This document shows positions 44,028 to 57,048 of a stretch of 64,000 nucleotides of DNA, one piece after another. The first letter of the stretch is position 1; every line of letters starts with the position of its first letter. A program made the translations under genes and the position numbers. The stretch is taken from positions 124,001 through 188,000 of the forward strand of contig NZ_FNIV01000003.1 of assembly GCF_900104135.1 (NCBI RefSeq), read 5' to 3'. The DNA is from Halomonas shengliensis. Lineage in GTDB: Bacteria > Pseudomonadota > Gammaproteobacteria > Pseudomonadales > Halomonadaceae. A model generated the notes under the pieces. The model made no database searches. It worked only from the letters and a program-made list of their open reading frames with translations, and was not told the DNA's origin.

Positions 44028-46409
44028 ATGAAATTTTCCGAACAGTGGCTGCGCGAGTGGGTCTCCCCGCAGCTCGGGACCCAGGCGCTGGCCGACCAGA
44101 TCACCATGGCCGGCCTCGAGGTGGATGCGGTGGCCCCCGTCGCCGCCACCTTCGCAGGGGTGGTGGTGGCCGAGGTGCTGGAACGCACCCCGCATCCCGA
44201 TGCCGACAAGCTGAGCCTGTGCCGGGTCGATGACGGCAGCGGCGAGCCGGTGCAGGTGGTATGCGGGGCGCCCAACGTGGCCGCGGGGCAGCGGGTGCCC
44301 TTCGCCCGGGTCGGCGCCGTGCTGCCCGGCGACTTCAAGATCAAGAAGGCCAAGCTGCGTGGCCAGGAGTCCCGGGGCATGATCTGCTCCGCCTCCGAGC
44401 TGGGCCTGGAGGAGGAGACCTCGCCGGGGATCCTGGAGCTGCCCGGCTCGGCGCCGGTGGGCGAGGACTTCCGCGCCTGGCTGGGGCTCGACGACCACAC
44501 CATCGAGGTGGACCTCACCCCCAACCGCGGCGACTGCCTGAGCCTCAAGGGGCTGGCCCGCGAGGTCGGCGTGCTTAACCGCCTGCCGGTGACGGGGCCG
44601 GAGGTCGTCGCGGTGCCGGCAACCCATGACGAGACCTTCCCGGTACGCGTCGAGGATGGCGAGCGCTGCCCGCGCTATCTCGGCCGGCTGATCAAGGGCG
44701 TCGACGTCGCCGCCGAGACGCCGTTGTGGATGGTGGAGCGCCTGCGCCGCGGCGGGGTGCGCAGCATCGACCCGGTGGTGGACGTCACCAACTACGTGAT
44801 GCTGGAGCTGGGCCAGCCGCTCCACGCCTTCGACCGCGCCAACCTGCACGGGGCGGTGATCGTGCGCCTGGCCCGGGAAGGGGAGCGCCTGGTGCTCCTC
44901 GACGGCCAGGAGGTGAGCCTCGATGCCTCGACCCTGGTGATCGCCGACGAGCGCGGTCCTCTGGCCATCGCCGGCGTGATGGGCGGCGAGCACTCCGGCG
45001 TGAGTGCCGAGACCCGCGACATCTTCCTGGAGTCGGCCTTCTTCACGCCCCTGGCGGTGGCCGGCCAGGCGCGCACCTACGGCCTGCACACCGATGCCTC
45101 CCATCGCTTCGAGCGCGGCGTGGATCCGTTGCTGGCCCGCGAGGCCGCCGAGCGGGCCACCGCGCTGCTGCTCGAGATCGTCGGCGGCGAGGCGGGTCCC
45201 CTGGTGGAGGTGGCGCATGCCGAGCACCTGCCGGCAGCGCGCCGCGTCACGCTGCGCGCCGCCCGCCTGGAGCAGGCGCTGGGCAAGGCGTTGCCCGCCG
45301 CCGAGGTCGGCGAGATCCTCGAGCGCCTGGGCCTGGTGGTCGAGGCGGGCGAGTCTGGCTGGGAGGCAGCGGTCCCCAGCTGGCGTTTCGACCTCGCCAT
45401 CGAGGAGGACCTGATCGAGGAGGTGGCGCGCATCCACGGCTACAACCGCCTGCCGGTGCGTCGCCCCCAGGCGCGCCTCGGGCTGCGGCCGGACCACGAG
45501 GCACGCACCCCGCTCGGGCGGCTGCGTCGCCAGATGGTGGCGCGTGGCTACCAGGAGGCGGTGACCTACAGCTTCGTCGCGCCGGAGCTGCAGAAGGCCC
45601 TGCTCCCCGAGGCGGTGTCGCCGGTGCTGGCCAACCCGATCTCCAGCGACCTCTCGGTGATGCGCGCCAGCCTCTTCCCGGGGCTGGTGCGCGCTCTGCA
45701 GCACAACCTCAACCGTCAGCAGAGCCGCGTGCGCCTGTTCGAGACCGGCCTGGTGTTCCGGGGCGAGCTCGATGACCTGGCCCAGGTGCCGATGCTCGGC
45801 GCCCTGGCCTGCGGCGCCCGGGATCCCGAGGGCTGGGCGGCCGGCCGCGAACGGGTCGACTTCTTCGACCTCAAGGGCGACCTGGAGAGCCTGCTGACCA
45901 TGGGTGGCGAGGCCGACGCCTGGCGTTTCGAGCCGGCCCAGCATCCGGCCCTGCACCCGGGGCAGTCTGCCCGCCTGCTGCATCGCGGCGAGGAGGCCGG
46001 CTGGATCGGTACCCTGCACCCGGCGGTGCGCGCCGAGCTGGGCCTCAAGGTCGACGCCGTTCTGTTCGAGGTGCGTCTCGACGCCCTGACCCAGGGGCGG
46101 GTGCCGGCCTTCACCCCGCTGTCGCGCTACCCCGAGGTGCGCCGCGACCTGGCCTTCCTGGTCGACGAGGACCTGCCGGTACAGGCGCTGCTGGACACCC
46201 TGCGGGGCCAGGCCGGCGAGTGGCTCGGCGAGTGTCGCCTGTTCGATGTCTACCAGGGCAAGGGTGTACCCGAAGGGCGCAAGAGCGTGGCCCTGGGCTT
46301 GACCTGGCAGCATCCATCGCGCACGCTTAATGACGAGGAAATCAATGAGTTGGTCGACGCCATCGTCAATGAGTCCCGTCAGCATCTGGGGGCCGAGCTG
46401 CGTGGCTGA
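44028..46409 (+). CDS. pheT: Phenylalanyl-tRNA synthetase beta subunit
   Basis: 793 residues. An N-terminal tRNA-binding OB domain (about 38-148) carries [12 protein letters not shown] and CGAPNV. The B3/B4 editing domain has [19 protein letters not shown], the B5 domain is present, and a catalytic-like core follows. The C-terminal FDX-ACB domain begins near [21 protein letters not shown]. Together with PheS it charges tRNA-Phe and edits misacylated tyrosine. Confidence 0.97.
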   Translation: MKFSEQWLREWVSPQLGTQALADQITMAGLEVDAVAPVAATFAGVVVAEVLERTPHPDADKLSLCRVDDGSGEPVQVVCGAPNVAAGQRVPFARVGAVLPGDFKIKKAKLRGQESRGMICSASELGLEEETSPGILELPGSAPVGEDFRAWLGLDDHTIEVDLTPNRGDCLSLKGLAREVGVLNRLPVTGPEVVAVPATHDETFPVRVEDGERCPRYLGRLIKGVDVAAETPLWMVERLRRGGVRSIDPVVDVTNYVMLELGQPLHAFDRANLHGAVIVRLAREGERLVLLDGQEVSLDASTLVIADERGPLAIAGVMGGEHSGVSAETRDIFLESAFFTPLAVAGQARTYGLHTDASHRFERGVDPLLAREAAERATALLLEIVGGEAGPLVEVAHAEHLPAARRVTLRAARLEQALGKALPAAEVGEILERLGLVVEAGESGWEAAVPSWRFDLAIEEDLIEEVARIHGYNRLPVRRPQARLGLRPDHEARTPLGRLRRQMVARGYQEAVTYSFVAPELQKALLPEAVSPVLANPISSDLSVMRASLFPGLVRALQHNLNRQQSRVRLFETGLVFRGELDDLAQVPMLGALACGARDPEGWAAGRERVDFFDLKGDLESLLTMGGEADAWRFEPAQHPALHPGQSARLLHRGEEAGWIGTLHPAVRAELGLKVDAVLFEVRLDALTQGRVPAFTPLSRYPEVRRDLAFLVDEDLPVQALLDTLRGQAGEWLGECRLFDVYQGKGVPEGRKSVALGLTWQHPSRTLNDEEINELVDAIVNESRQHLGAELRG

Positions 46410-46476
46410 CCCGACCGGGGGCGGGACGCTCCCGCGGGGTGTCGACCGGCTTGCCGAGCCGGAAGAGGGAGAGACG

Positions 46477-46779
46477 ATGGGCGCACTGACCAAGGCGGAG
46501 CTTGCCGAGCACCTGCACGCGGAGCTTGGCCTCTCCAAGCGCGAGGCCAAGTCGATGGTGGAAGCCTTCTTCGAGGAGATCCGCGGCTGCCTGCGCGAGA
46601 ACGAGCAGGTCAAGCTGTCGGGTTTCGGCAACTTCGACCTGCGCGACAAGCGCGAGCGGCCCGGTCGCAACCCCAAGACCGGCGAGGAGATCCCCATCTC
46701 CGCCCGCCGGGTGGTGACCTTCCGCCCCGGCCAGAAGCTGAAGAGCCAGGTGGAAGGCTACCAGGGCGAGCATCACTGA
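46477..46779 (+). CDS. ihfA: Integration host factor alpha subunit
   Basis: 100 residues: [35 protein letters not shown], then the beta-arm region [38 protein letters not shown]-bending heterodimer with IhfB. ATG 46477 follows GAGGGAGAG. Last gene of the thrS operon; a terminator follows. Confidence 0.96.
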   Translation: MGALTKAELAEHLHAELGLSKREAKSMVEAFFEEIRGCLRENEQVKLSGFGNFDLRDKRERPGRNPKTGEEIPISARRVVTFRPGQKLKSQVEGYQGEHH

Positions 46780-46843
46780 GGCCGGGTATCTCTGAGTCCG
46801 GACGTCTGTGAGCCAGAGCGCCGCGCAGCGTGTGACCCATGCA

Positions 46844-46871
46844 GAAGGGCCACCCCCAGGGGTGGCCCTTC
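46844..46871 (+). terminator. Terminator after ihfA
   Basis: 12-13 bp stem (46844-46856/46859-46871). No long T-run. Lies between ihfA and the convergent DUF2788 gene. Confidence 0.65.
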
Positions 46872-46906
46872 CGCGTGTCTGGCCCTGTGGCCGCCGGTGG
46901 GGCGGG

Positions 46907-47116
46907 TCAGACCCCGCCGCCGTTCTCCAGTGCCCAGGTGATCACCACCTTGAGCACATAGCCCAGCATGCCGGCGCCCAGCACCACGAACAGCATGATG
47001 GTGCCGAAGCGTCCGGCGTTGGACTTCTTCGCCAGGTCCCAGATGATGAAACACATGAACACGATCAGGCCGCCGATCATCAGCGGGGTGATCCACGCCT
47101 CGAAGGTCTGTTGCAT
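46907..47116 (-). CDS. DUF2788 small membrane protein
   Basis: 69 residues with two membrane helices (about 11-28 and 41-62) and the central FIIWDLAKKSNAGRFGT loop of DUF2788. Start ATG 47116 is the family start, although the frame extends further. Function unknown. Divergent from the flavodoxin gene, with a 210-bp intergenic region. Confidence 0.82.
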   Translation of the reverse strand: MQQTFEAWITPLMIGGLIVFMCFIIWDLAKKSNAGRFGTIMLFVVLGAGMLGYVLKVVITWALENGGGV

Positions 47117-47290
47117 GGGGTCTCCGTCAGGGGGTGTTTTCCCGACTATCATACTCGGGTATGCGGACCGCCGCAGGCGTGGGGGCCTGCCGCACGGGTG
47201 CGACGAAATGTCCCGGGCTTGATCTGGGTCGAGATCCTCTCCCTGTCCCGGGGGCCGCGCCGGAGGATGCGTGGCCGGCGCGAGACATGG

Positions 47291-47319
47291 TAATATCCGA
47301 GAAAATTTCTCAGGTAATA
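47291..47319 (+). promoter_or_regulatory. Dyad operator-like site upstream of mioC
   Basis: A 23-bp imperfect inverted repeat (47294-47316) with half-sites TATCCGAGAAA and TACCTGAGAAA around a central A/T base, extendable to 29 bp. It ends 8 bases before the mioC start and so overlaps its ribosome site. The shape recalls Rrf2/IscR-type operators, but this is only a resemblance. Confidence 0.4.
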
Positions 47320-47326
47320 CCGCGAC

Positions 47327-47791
47327 ATGCCCATGCTGAAGATCTTCGTTGGTACCATGTACGGCGGCGCGCTGGACGTCGCCGAGCAGGTCAAGCCGCT
47401 GTTCGAGGAGGCCGGCCACGAGGTGGCGATCCTCGAGAACCCCACCCTGGACGACCTCGACGCCGAGACCACCGATCTCGCGCTGTTCTGCGTCTCCACC
47501 ACCGGCAGCGGCGACTATCCCGGGGCCTTCGCCCCCTTCGCCAACGCCATCGCCGAGAAGAGTCCCGGCCTCGGCTGGCTGCGCTACGGCTTGATCGCCC
47601 TGGGCGACAGCTCCTACGGCGAGACCTTCTGCGGCGCCGGGCGTCAGCTCGACGAGCTGCTGGCGGGGCAGGGGGCCACGCGCCTGGGCGAGCGCCTGGA
47701 GGTCGACGCCATGGAGACCTTCATGGCCGATGACGCCGCGCTGCCCTGGGTGGAGGAGTGGATCGACGCCCAGCAGCTCAAGGTGGCCTGA
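47327..47791 (+). CDS. mioC: MioC-like flavodoxin
   Basis: 154 residues, single flavodoxin domain. The FMN phosphate loop is GTMYGGALDVAE (about 9-20), the isoalloxazine loop CVSTTGSGDYPG, and a third loop LGDSSYGETFC. It lacks the long-chain insertion. MioC-type proteins donate electrons in biotin synthesis and similar reactions. The next gene starts 1 base after its stop. Confidence 0.82.
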   Translation: MPMLKIFVGTMYGGALDVAEQVKPLFEEAGHEVAILENPTLDDLDAETTDLALFCVSTTGSGDYPGAFAPFANAIAEKSPGLGWLRYGLIALGDSSYGETFCGAGRQLDELLAGQGATRLGERLEVDAMETFMADDAALPWVEEWIDAQQLKVA

Positions 47792-47792
47792 G

Positions 47793-48158
47793 GTGGGAGC
47801 GACCCCCACGCCGGAGCGCCTCAGCCTGGTGCTGGGGCTCGCCCTGCTGATGCTCGCCACCATCCCCCGCTACCTGGTCGGCGGCCATGACAGCCGCCTG
47901 AACCTGATCCTGCTCGCCCTGGCGGTCGTGGCCGCGGTGGCCGTGGTCCAGTGGCGCCTGCTCGAGGCCGAGGCGAGGCGGCGACTGCCGCGGCTGCTGG
48001 GCCGCCTGGGGGGCTGCCTCGCGGCCGGTCTTGCCGGCATGGGGCTCTATCATGCGCTCTTCACCGACTTCATCGGCTGGGAACTGCTGATCGCCCACGG
48101 CGCCACCCTGGGGCTGCTGCTGCATGCCCTGTCGCTATGGGTCAAGGCGCCGCGTTAG
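47793..48158 (+). CDS. Small membrane protein downstream of mioC
   Basis: 121 residues with four predicted helices (about 11-25, 34-52, 68-88 and 94-115). GTG 47793 is one base after the mioC stop, with AAGGTGG in the end of mioC. No family recognised. Co-transcription with mioC is very likely. Confidence 0.65.
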   Translation: MGATPTPERLSLVLGLALLMLATIPRYLVGGHDSRLNLILLALAVVAAVAVVQWRLLEAEARRRLPRLLGRLGGCLAAGLAGMGLYHALFTDFIGWELLIAHGATLGLLLHALSLWVKAPR

Positions 48159-48210
48159 ATAGCTTCAAGAGCGCAAGGATCAAGGATTCCTTGTCTCTTG
48201 CCAGGGCTAT

Positions 48211-48345
48211 CGCCGTTAGCCATGCGTCGATAGCGAAAGGCGCCGGGGACAGGTCGTAGAGGGGGTCCTATGCCAGGGATGGCATCGGTAGCGCCCAGGG
48301 ATGGGTTCACAGCGCCCCCTCGAAGGCCTGTCGCCGGGGTAGCCT
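48211..48345. repeat. Structured intergenic repeat, copy 1
   Basis: Intergenic (48159-48393) with no gene. A 16-nt hairpin ATGCCA-GGGA-TGGCAT (48270-48285) lies inside a longer imperfect inverted repeat (about 48241-48265 with 48313-48337, CCGGnGACAGG...GAGGGGG). The first about 75 bases match 60662-60735 at roughly 80%. Confidence 0.65.
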
Positions 48346-48393
48346 TGAGCGGTACTCTCTCTGCGATAGCCCTGCGCCCCTTGCCCCTTTCTT

Positions 48394-49755
48394 CTAGCCC
48401 AGTGTATAGCAGGGCTCGTACTCGCCGGAGAGCTTCATCCGTCCCTGGGCGACGAAGGAATCGAGCAGGGCGTCCAGGCGCGCCATCAGCTCGGGTTCGG
48501 CGCTGAGCCGGAAGGGGCCGTTGGCCTTGATGGCGCGGATGCCGTGCTCCTTGACGTTGCCGGCGACGATGCCGGAGAAGGCGCGGCGCAGGTTTGCCGC
48601 CAGCTCGTGCACCGGCTGGTCGCGGTTGAGGGCCAGGCCGGCCATGGCCTCGTGGGTGGGCGAGAAGGTCGCCTGGAAGGGGCGGTCGATGGTCAACCGC
48701 CAGTTGAAGTAGAAGGCGTCCTGGCGGGCGCGACGGTACTCGGCGACCTCGTCGACGCCCTTGCGCATGGCGCGGGCGACCTCGGTGGGGTCATCGACGA
48801 TGATGCGGTAGCGCCGGCGCGCCTCCTCGCCCAGGGTATAGGCGAGGAACTCGTCGATGCGCTGGAAGTACTCCGCGCTGCTGGCCGGGCCGGTGAAGAT
48901 CACCGGCAGCGCCATGTCGGCGTTGTCCGGGTGCAGCAGGATCCCCAGCAGGTAGAGGATCTCCTCGGCGGTGCCCACGCCACCGGGGAAGACGATGATG
49001 CCGTGGCCGAGACGCACGAAGGCCTCCAGGCGCTTCTCGATATCCGGCATCACCACCAGTTCGTTGACGATGGGGTTGGGCGCCTCGGCGGCGATGATGC
49101 CGGGCTCCGAGACCCCCAGGTAGCGCCCCTGGTGGCGACGCTGCTTGGCGTGGGCGACGTTGGCGCCCTTCATCGGCCCCTTCATGGCGCCGGGGCCGCA
49201 GCCGGTGCAGATATCCAGCTCGCGCAGCCCCAGGTGGTAGCCCACGTCCTTGCTGTAGTCGTACTCCTCCCGGGAGATGGAGTGGCCGCCCCAGCACACC
49301 ACCAGGCTCGGGTCTACGCCGGGCTTGAGGGTGCCGGCCTTGCGCAGGATATGGAACACCGCGTTGGTGGTGCCCTCGCCGGTGGTCAGGTCGAAGCGCT
49401 GGTGGCCCTGGATCTCGTTGTAGACATAGACGATGTCGCGCAGCACCGCGGAGAGGTGCTCACGGATGCCGCGGATCATCTTGCCGTCGACGAAGGCCTC
49501 GGCCGGGGCATTGGTCAGCTTGAGGCGGATGCCGCGGTCCTGGGGCACCACCTCGATGTCGAAGTCGGCGTAGGCCTCCATCAGCGCCAGGCCGTCGTCG
49601 GTAGGCGAGCCGCAGTTGAGCACCGCCAGGGCGCACTGGCGCAGCAGGTCGTGCAGGCCGGCGCGGGAGGTGTCGTGGAGGCGCGCCACCTCATGCTGGG
49701 AGAGGATCTCGAGGCTGCCTTCCGGCGAGATGGTGCTGGAGATGGTGTCGGGCAT
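48394..49755 (-). CDS. ppnN: Nucleotide 5'-monophosphate nucleosidase PpnN
   Basis: 453 residues (E. coli PpnN/YgdH 454). The LOG-domain signature HGIIVFPGGVGTAEEILYLLGILL is present, with GCGPGAMKGPMKGANVAHAKQR and family-specific N- and C-terminal domains. It cleaves purine and pyrimidine nucleoside monophosphates to base and ribose 5-phosphate and is stimulated by (p)ppGpp in E. coli. ATG 49755 with AAGGA upstream; longer frames upstream are antisense to the LysR gene. Confidence 0.94.
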   Translation of the reverse strand: MPDTISSTISPEGSLEILSQHEVARLHDTSRAGLHDLLRQCALAVLNCGSPTDDGLALMEAYADFDIEVVPQDRGIRLKLTNAPAEAFVDGKMIRGIREHLSAVLRDIVYVYNEIQGHQRFDLTTGEGTTNAVFHILRKAGTLKPGVDPSLVVCWGGHSISREEYDYSKDVGYHLGLRELDICTGCGPGAMKGPMKGANVAHAKQRRHQGRYLGVSEPGIIAAEAPNPIVNELVVMPDIEKRLEAFVRLGHGIIVFPGGVGTAEEILYLLGILLHPDNADMALPVIFTGPASSAEYFQRIDEFLAYTLGEEARRRYRIIVDDPTEVARAMRKGVDEVAEYRRARQDAFYFNWRLTIDRPFQATFSPTHEAMAGLALNRDQPVHELAANLRRAFSGIVAGNVKEHGIRAIKANGPFRLSAEPELMARLDALLDSFVAQGRMKLSGEYEPCYTLG

Positions 49756-49854
49756 GCGGGCGTCCTTGTCGTGCGGTGACTTACCCGGCGATGCTATCAC
49801 GCCGCCTCCTGTGGCGGTGATAGAATCCTCCCATTCCTCGTCGTGTGGCCCGCC

Positions 49855-50781
49855 ATGTTCAATGCGCTCTACTTCCGTACCTTCATCACCCTGGTCGAGA
49901 CCGGCAGCTTCACCCAGACCGCGCGCCGCCTGGAGATGACCCAGCCCGGGGTGAGCCAGCACGTGCGCAAGCTGGAGCGCTACCTGGACAAGCCGCTGCT
50001 GGAGCGCCATGGACGCCGCTTCACCCTCACCGAGGCGGGGCGCCGTGCCTACGACTACGCCCTCAAGCTGTTCGCCGAGCACGAGCAGTTCCGTCACTCC
50101 CTGGACGCCGACTCCACCTACTCCGGAGACTGCCGCCTGGCCTCGCCGGGCAGCCTCGGGGTGATGCTCTACCCCTTCCTGCTGGGGCAGCAGCAGATGT
50201 ACCCGGGGCTGACGGTGAGCTACAGCTTCGCCTTCAACCAGGAGATCACCCAGGACGTGCTGGCGGGGCGCTACGACCTGGGTATCGTCACCGAGCCGAT
50301 GCGCCACCCGGACCTGGAGGTAGTGCCCTGGCATCGCGAGCCGCTCTGCCTGGTGGTGCCGGCGGACTTCGCCGGCACCGGGCTGTCCGAGCTGATGGGC
50401 ATCGGCTTCATCAGCTACTTCGATGGGCTGAGCCACGCCAGCGCCCTGTTGCGGGGCAACTTCCCCCAGGAGTTTCGCTCCATGAGCCACTTCCGCCGCC
50501 AGGGCTTCACCAACGAGGTGGGGATGGTGCTGGATGCGGTGGCCCGGGGACTGGGTTTCACCGTGGTATCGCGCCCGGTGCTGGAGACCTCGCCCTGGCA
50601 GCGCCAGGTCAAGGCGCTGGAGCTGCCGGTGGCGGTGCACGAGTCCCACTACTGCGTGACCCGGGCGGGCAGCGAGATGCCGCGTCGCTACGTGCGCCTG
50701 CTCGAGGACTTCCGCGAGCAGCGCCGTCAGGCCCTGCATGGCTACGGGGATCCCCAGGAGATCCCGCCGCCCCGCGGCTGA
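49855..50781 (+). CDS. LysR-family transcriptional regulator
   Basis: 308 residues from ATG 49855 (MFNALYFRTFITLVETGSFTQTARRLEMTQPGVSQHVRKLE), a clear LysR winged helix. The effector domain begins near 90. A GTG at 49843 is the alternative start. It is divergent from ppnN, with a 99-bp gap, but the target is unknown. A terminator separates it from convergent gcvP. Confidence 0.88.
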   Translation: MFNALYFRTFITLVETGSFTQTARRLEMTQPGVSQHVRKLERYLDKPLLERHGRRFTLTEAGRRAYDYALKLFAEHEQFRHSLDADSTYSGDCRLASPGSLGVMLYPFLLGQQQMYPGLTVSYSFAFNQEITQDVLAGRYDLGIVTEPMRHPDLEVVPWHREPLCLVVPADFAGTGLSELMGIGFISYFDGLSHASALLRGNFPQEFRSMSHFRRQGFTNEVGMVLDAVARGLGFTVVSRPVLETSPWQRQVKALELPVAVHESHYCVTRAGSEMPRRYVRLLEDFREQRRQALHGYGDPQEIPPPRG

Positions 50782-50833
50782 GGCGTTCGGCGTCGGCGCC
50801 CGAACGGCGACGCAACGCCGCCCTCAACGAAGA

Positions 50834-50865
50834 CGACCAGGCCCCGCCGAAGCGGGGCCTGGTCG
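50834..50865. terminator. Bidirectional terminator between LysR gene and gcvP
   Basis: 13-bp perfect stem (50834-50846/50853-50865), loop CCGAAG, between convergent genes. Confidence 0.7.
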
Positions 50866-50911
50866 TGTCATGCGGGCGCTACCTGCCCGCTGGCGCGCTC
50901 AGTCGCGTCCC

Positions 50912-53806
<2,895 letters not shown>

Positions 53807-53916
53807 GTCACACCCTGTCGATATCTAGGAAAAAACCGGTCGCGTCGTCCGCGAAATAGGCAACACGCATCGCCGACCCCGTCCGTTCGGGGCGGGGCCG
53901 GCACAGGACCCGTGGA

Positions 53917-54309
53917 TCAGTCGTCGGCGCTGGCCACGGCCTGGTAGCCATCGGCGTCGAGCAGGTCGTCGAGCTGCGCGGCGTCCTCGACGCGGACCTT
54001 CATGATCCAGCCGTCCTCGTAGGGCGACTCGTTGAGGGTCTCGGGCGCATCCTCGAGGGCCTCGTTGACGGCGATGACCTCGCCGGCTACGGGCGCGTAG
54101 AGGTCGGAGGCGGCCTTGACCGACTCGACCACGCCGAACTCCTCCTTCAGCTCGAGGCTGCGGCCGACCTCGGGCAGTTCGACGAAGACCACGTCGCCCA
54201 GCGCCTCCTGGGCGTGGTCGCTGATGCCGATGGTCACGGTGCCGTCGCCGTTGTCGAGGACCCACTCGTGGCTTTCGGCGTAACGCAGATTCGCGGGAAT
54301 AGAGCTCAT
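53917..54309 (-). CDS. gcvH: Glycine cleavage system H protein
   Basis: 130 residues. Lipoyl domain with [36 protein letters not shown] and lipoylation Lys65 in ESVKAASD. Shuttles the aminomethyl and reduced lipoyl group between P, T and L proteins. AGGAA precedes ATG. First gene of gcvH-gcvP. Confidence 0.96.
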   Translation of the reverse strand: MSSIPANLRYAESHEWVLDNGDGTVTIGISDHAQEALGDVVFVELPEVGRSLELKEEFGVVESVKAASDLYAPVAGEVIAVNEALEDAPETLNESPYEDGWIMKVRVEDAAQLDDLLDADGYQAVASADD

Positions 54310-54823
54310 CGAGATTTCCTATAAGAAAAGAGTTTCCGGGCAGGGCGAATGCTACCGCCATTGGCGGCGTTTGGCGAGCCCGTCGCCTGCCGCCGTGGCA
54401 GCGGGGCGAGGACTCGCCATTCAGAGTGGCCCGCCGCGTCCGGGGCGTCCAGTCCTCCGCGGCATTCTCCGCGGCGGATTGCGCCGCTTCATGCGACCCC
54501 GGGACCGTCGTGGCCGCGCGAAGGCTGCCGGGCAGGACGCGACGCGGTGAAGGCGCTATGCTGCTTCGGCGTGGTATGCCTCGCGCGCGGGCGAGTTTCG
54601 CATCGGAAACTCGGCTGCCCTGGCAGGCAGCTGGGTTGAAGATGCGTCGTTCGTCTGGGTGGCCTCATGGCCATCGAATCCGCTATGTTACGCGGGCCTG
54701 TGCTGTGGTTCCTGCGTTCGTCTTGCCAGTTCTTGGTGGATCGTTCGCCATACCCGACACTCGGCGGCCCGGCCGTCGCGGGGAGCCAGGGCGCACAACA
54801 ACAAACCGCTTAGGGAGATTCAC
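54310..54823. other. 514-bp divergent intergenic region gcvH / symporter
   Basis: No gene supported. Several small hairpins are visible on the symporter side, for example GAGTTTC/GAAACTC near 54590-54615. I looked for glycine-riboswitch core sequences on both strands, since both flanking genes handle glycine, and found none convincing. Promoters for both directions must lie here. Confidence 0.5.
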
Positions 54824-56230
54824 GTGGAAACCTTGAACAGTATCTTCGGCGCCATCAACGGCGTGGTATGGGGGCCGGTGATGCTCATCCTGCTGCTGGG
54901 GGTGGGCCTCTACCTGCAGGCCGGACTGAAGCTGATGCCGATCCGCAAGCTCGGCGAGGGCTTCAAGCTGATGTGGCAGGGCCGCGATCGCAAGCCGGCA
55001 CCCGGCGAGGCGAAGAGCAAGGACGAGGATGGCGAGATCTCGCCCTTCAACGCCCTGATGACGGCGCTCTCCGCCACCATCGGCACCGGCAACATCGCCG
55101 GCGTGGCCACCGCCATCGCCCTGGGGGGGCCCGGCGCGGTGTTCTGGATGTGGATCACGGCGCTGGTGGGCATGGCCACCAAGTTCTCCGAGGCCGTGCT
55201 GGCGGTGCGCTACCGCGAGACCGACAGCACCGGCTACCACGTCGGCGGGCCGATGTTCTACATCAAGAACGGTCTGGGGCGTAAGTGGCTGTGGCTGGGC
55301 GGCGCCTTCGCCTTCTTCGGCGCGGTGGCGGCCTTCGGCATCGGCAACACCGTGCAGTCCAACTCCGTGGCCGACGCCCTGGACAGCACCTTCGGGCTGC
55401 CCCACTGGGTGACCGGCGTGGTGATCATGGTGCTGGCCGGGGCGGTGATCCTGGGTGGCATCAAGCGTATCGCCAAGGTGGCCGGCAAGCTGGTGCCGAT
55501 CATGGGTATCGCCTATGTGATCGCCGGCCTGATCGTCCTGGCCATCAACGCCGGCCAGATCGGCGACGCCTTCGGCATGATCTTCTACTACGCCTTCAAC
55601 CCCCATGCGGCGGTCGGCGGCTTCGCCGGCGCGGCGGTGATGGCGGCCATCCGCTTCGGCGTGGCCCGCGGGGTCTTCTCCAACGAGGCCGGCCTGGGCA
55701 GCGCGCCCATCGCCCACGCCGCGGCCCAGACCAAGAATCCGGTGCGCCAGGGCCTGATCGCCATGCTCGGCACCTTCATCGACACCATCATCGTCTGCTC
55801 CATCACCGCCCTGGTGATCCTCACCGCCGGCGTCTGGGAGACCGGCGAGGCGGGTGCCTCGCTCACCGCGCTCTCCTTCGACGCGGCGCTGCCGGGCATG
55901 GGCAACGAGGTGGTATCGCTGGCGCTGGCGGTGTTTGCCTTCACCACCATCCTGGGCTGGTCCTTCTACGGCGAGAAGTGCTTCCAGTTCCTGTTCGGTA
56001 CCCGCTCCATCATGCTCTACCGGGTGCTGTTCGTGCTGGCGATCCCGCTGGGTGCCCTGGCCAACCTGGGCTTCATCTGGCTGATGGCCGACACCTTCAA
56101 CGCCATGATGGCCATCCCCAACCTGATCGCCCTGGCGCTGCTGTCGCCGGTGGTGTTCAAGCTGGCCCGGGCCTACTTCAACGGTGAGGAGGTGCTGCCG
56201 GGCGAGGAGCTGGATCACGACAAGTCGTGA
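54824..56230 (+). CDS. Alanine/glycine:cation symporter (AGCS family)
   Basis: 468 residues, about eleven membrane helices. Family motifs are ALSATIGTGNIAGVATAIALGGPGAVFWMW and GVARGVFSNEAGLGSAPIAHAAA. Imports alanine or glycine with Na+ or H+. GTG 54824 with TAGGGAG upstream; earlier in-frame starts have no site. Divergent from the glycine cleavage genes, which suggests a role in supplying their substrate (inference). Confidence 0.93.
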   Translation: METLNSIFGAINGVVWGPVMLILLLGVGLYLQAGLKLMPIRKLGEGFKLMWQGRDRKPAPGEAKSKDEDGEISPFNALMTALSATIGTGNIAGVATAIALGGPGAVFWMWITALVGMATKFSEAVLAVRYRETDSTGYHVGGPMFYIKNGLGRKWLWLGGAFAFFGAVAAFGIGNTVQSNSVADALDSTFGLPHWVTGVVIMVLAGAVILGGIKRIAKVAGKLVPIMGIAYVIAGLIVLAINAGQIGDAFGMIFYYAFNPHAAVGGFAGAAVMAAIRFGVARGVFSNEAGLGSAPIAHAAAQTKNPVRQGLIAMLGTFIDTIIVCSITALVILTAGVWETGEAGASLTALSFDAALPGMGNEVVSLALAVFAFTTILGWSFYGEKCFQFLFGTRSIMLYRVLFVLAIPLGALANLGFIWLMADTFNAMMAIPNLIALALLSPVVFKLARAYFNGEEVLPGEELDHDKS

Positions 56231-56251
56231 TGCTGCGCTCGCCATGACGGC

Positions 56252-56281
56252 CGAAGAGGCGCCCCGCGGGGCGCCTCTTCG
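56252..56281 (+). terminator. Perfect 30-bp palindromic terminator
   Basis: 15-base exact arms 56252-56266/56267-56281, 21 bp after the symporter stop. Confidence 0.65.
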
Positions 56282-56412
56282 CGTTGAGGCTCCTTCGAAG
56301 GCGCATGGTGAGGGGGCCCTGGCGAATGAGGCCGGTGCCATATCTAAAATATACCGTTATCTTTTTTCTAGGCGCTTCAGGCAGGAATCGGTTCACGACC
56401 ATAGGAAGGGTC

Positions 56413-57024
56413 TCAGCGGTCGGGCGACCGCTCCGCGAGCACCCGACGGAAGGTCAGGCTGATGCGCAGGCCCGGCAGCCGACGCGGCAGCAGGGCGTGC
56501 TGCAGGCGTGCCTGCACCCCCGGGCCCATCACCAGCAGGCTGCCATGGGGCAGCCAGACGTTGAACGCTGGCCCCTCGCGGTGTCGCCAGCGGAAGCGCA
56601 GGGGGCGCTCGGCGCCGAGGCTCACCGCGGCGATGACGGGGTCCGGGCCGAGCTCGAGCTCGTCGTCGCTGTGCCACCCCATGCGCTCCTCGCCATCGGC
56701 GTAGCGGTTGAGCAGCACGCTGTTGAAGCCGGTGGCGATGCCGGCGTCGGCTAGCCGTGCCTCGAGACGGCGGCGGAGCGCGGAGATTGCCGGCTCCCAG
56801 GGCGACGGGGCGAAGACGCGTCCCGAGTAGCGGTAGCGCGCCTCGGGGTCGCCCATCCATAGCTGGCGCCGCGGGATGGGATGCTCGCGTCCGTAGAGGC
56901 GCAGGGTGGGGCGCTCCCAGGCCAGCACCCGATCCAGATGGTGGAGCAGGCGGTCGGCCTCGTCAGCGCTCAGCAGCGCCGGGGCGAGCCACAGGGGCGG
57001 GTCGTCGAGCAGGGTCTCCAGCAT
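56413..57024 (-). CDS. alkB: AlkB-type 2-oxoglutarate dioxygenase
   Basis: 203 residues. Iron ligands His118 and Asp120 (GWHSDDE) and His176, with 2OG-binding Arg187 and the following Arg193 (RISLTFRR). N-terminal nucleotide-recognition part includes YSGRVFAPSPWEPAI. Likely repairs alkylated bases (ALKBH2/3-like branch by its short N-terminus), though other substrates are possible. Confidence 0.88.
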   Translation of the reverse strand: MLETLLDDPPLWLAPALLSADEADRLLHHLDRVLAWERPTLRLYGREHPIPRRQLWMGDPEARYRYSGRVFAPSPWEPAISALRRRLEARLADAGIATGFNSVLLNRYADGEERMGWHSDDELELGPDPVIAAVSLGAERPLRFRWRHREGPAFNVWLPHGSLLVMGPGVQARLQHALLPRRLPGLRISLTFRRVLAERSPDR

Positions 57025-57048
57025 GGGGCGAGGATGCCACGCCCCGGT

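Noticed and set aside
54310-54823. Glycine riboswitch between gcvH and the symporter
   Set aside because: Expected from gene content, but no conserved core sequence or tandem aptamer found on either strand by eye.
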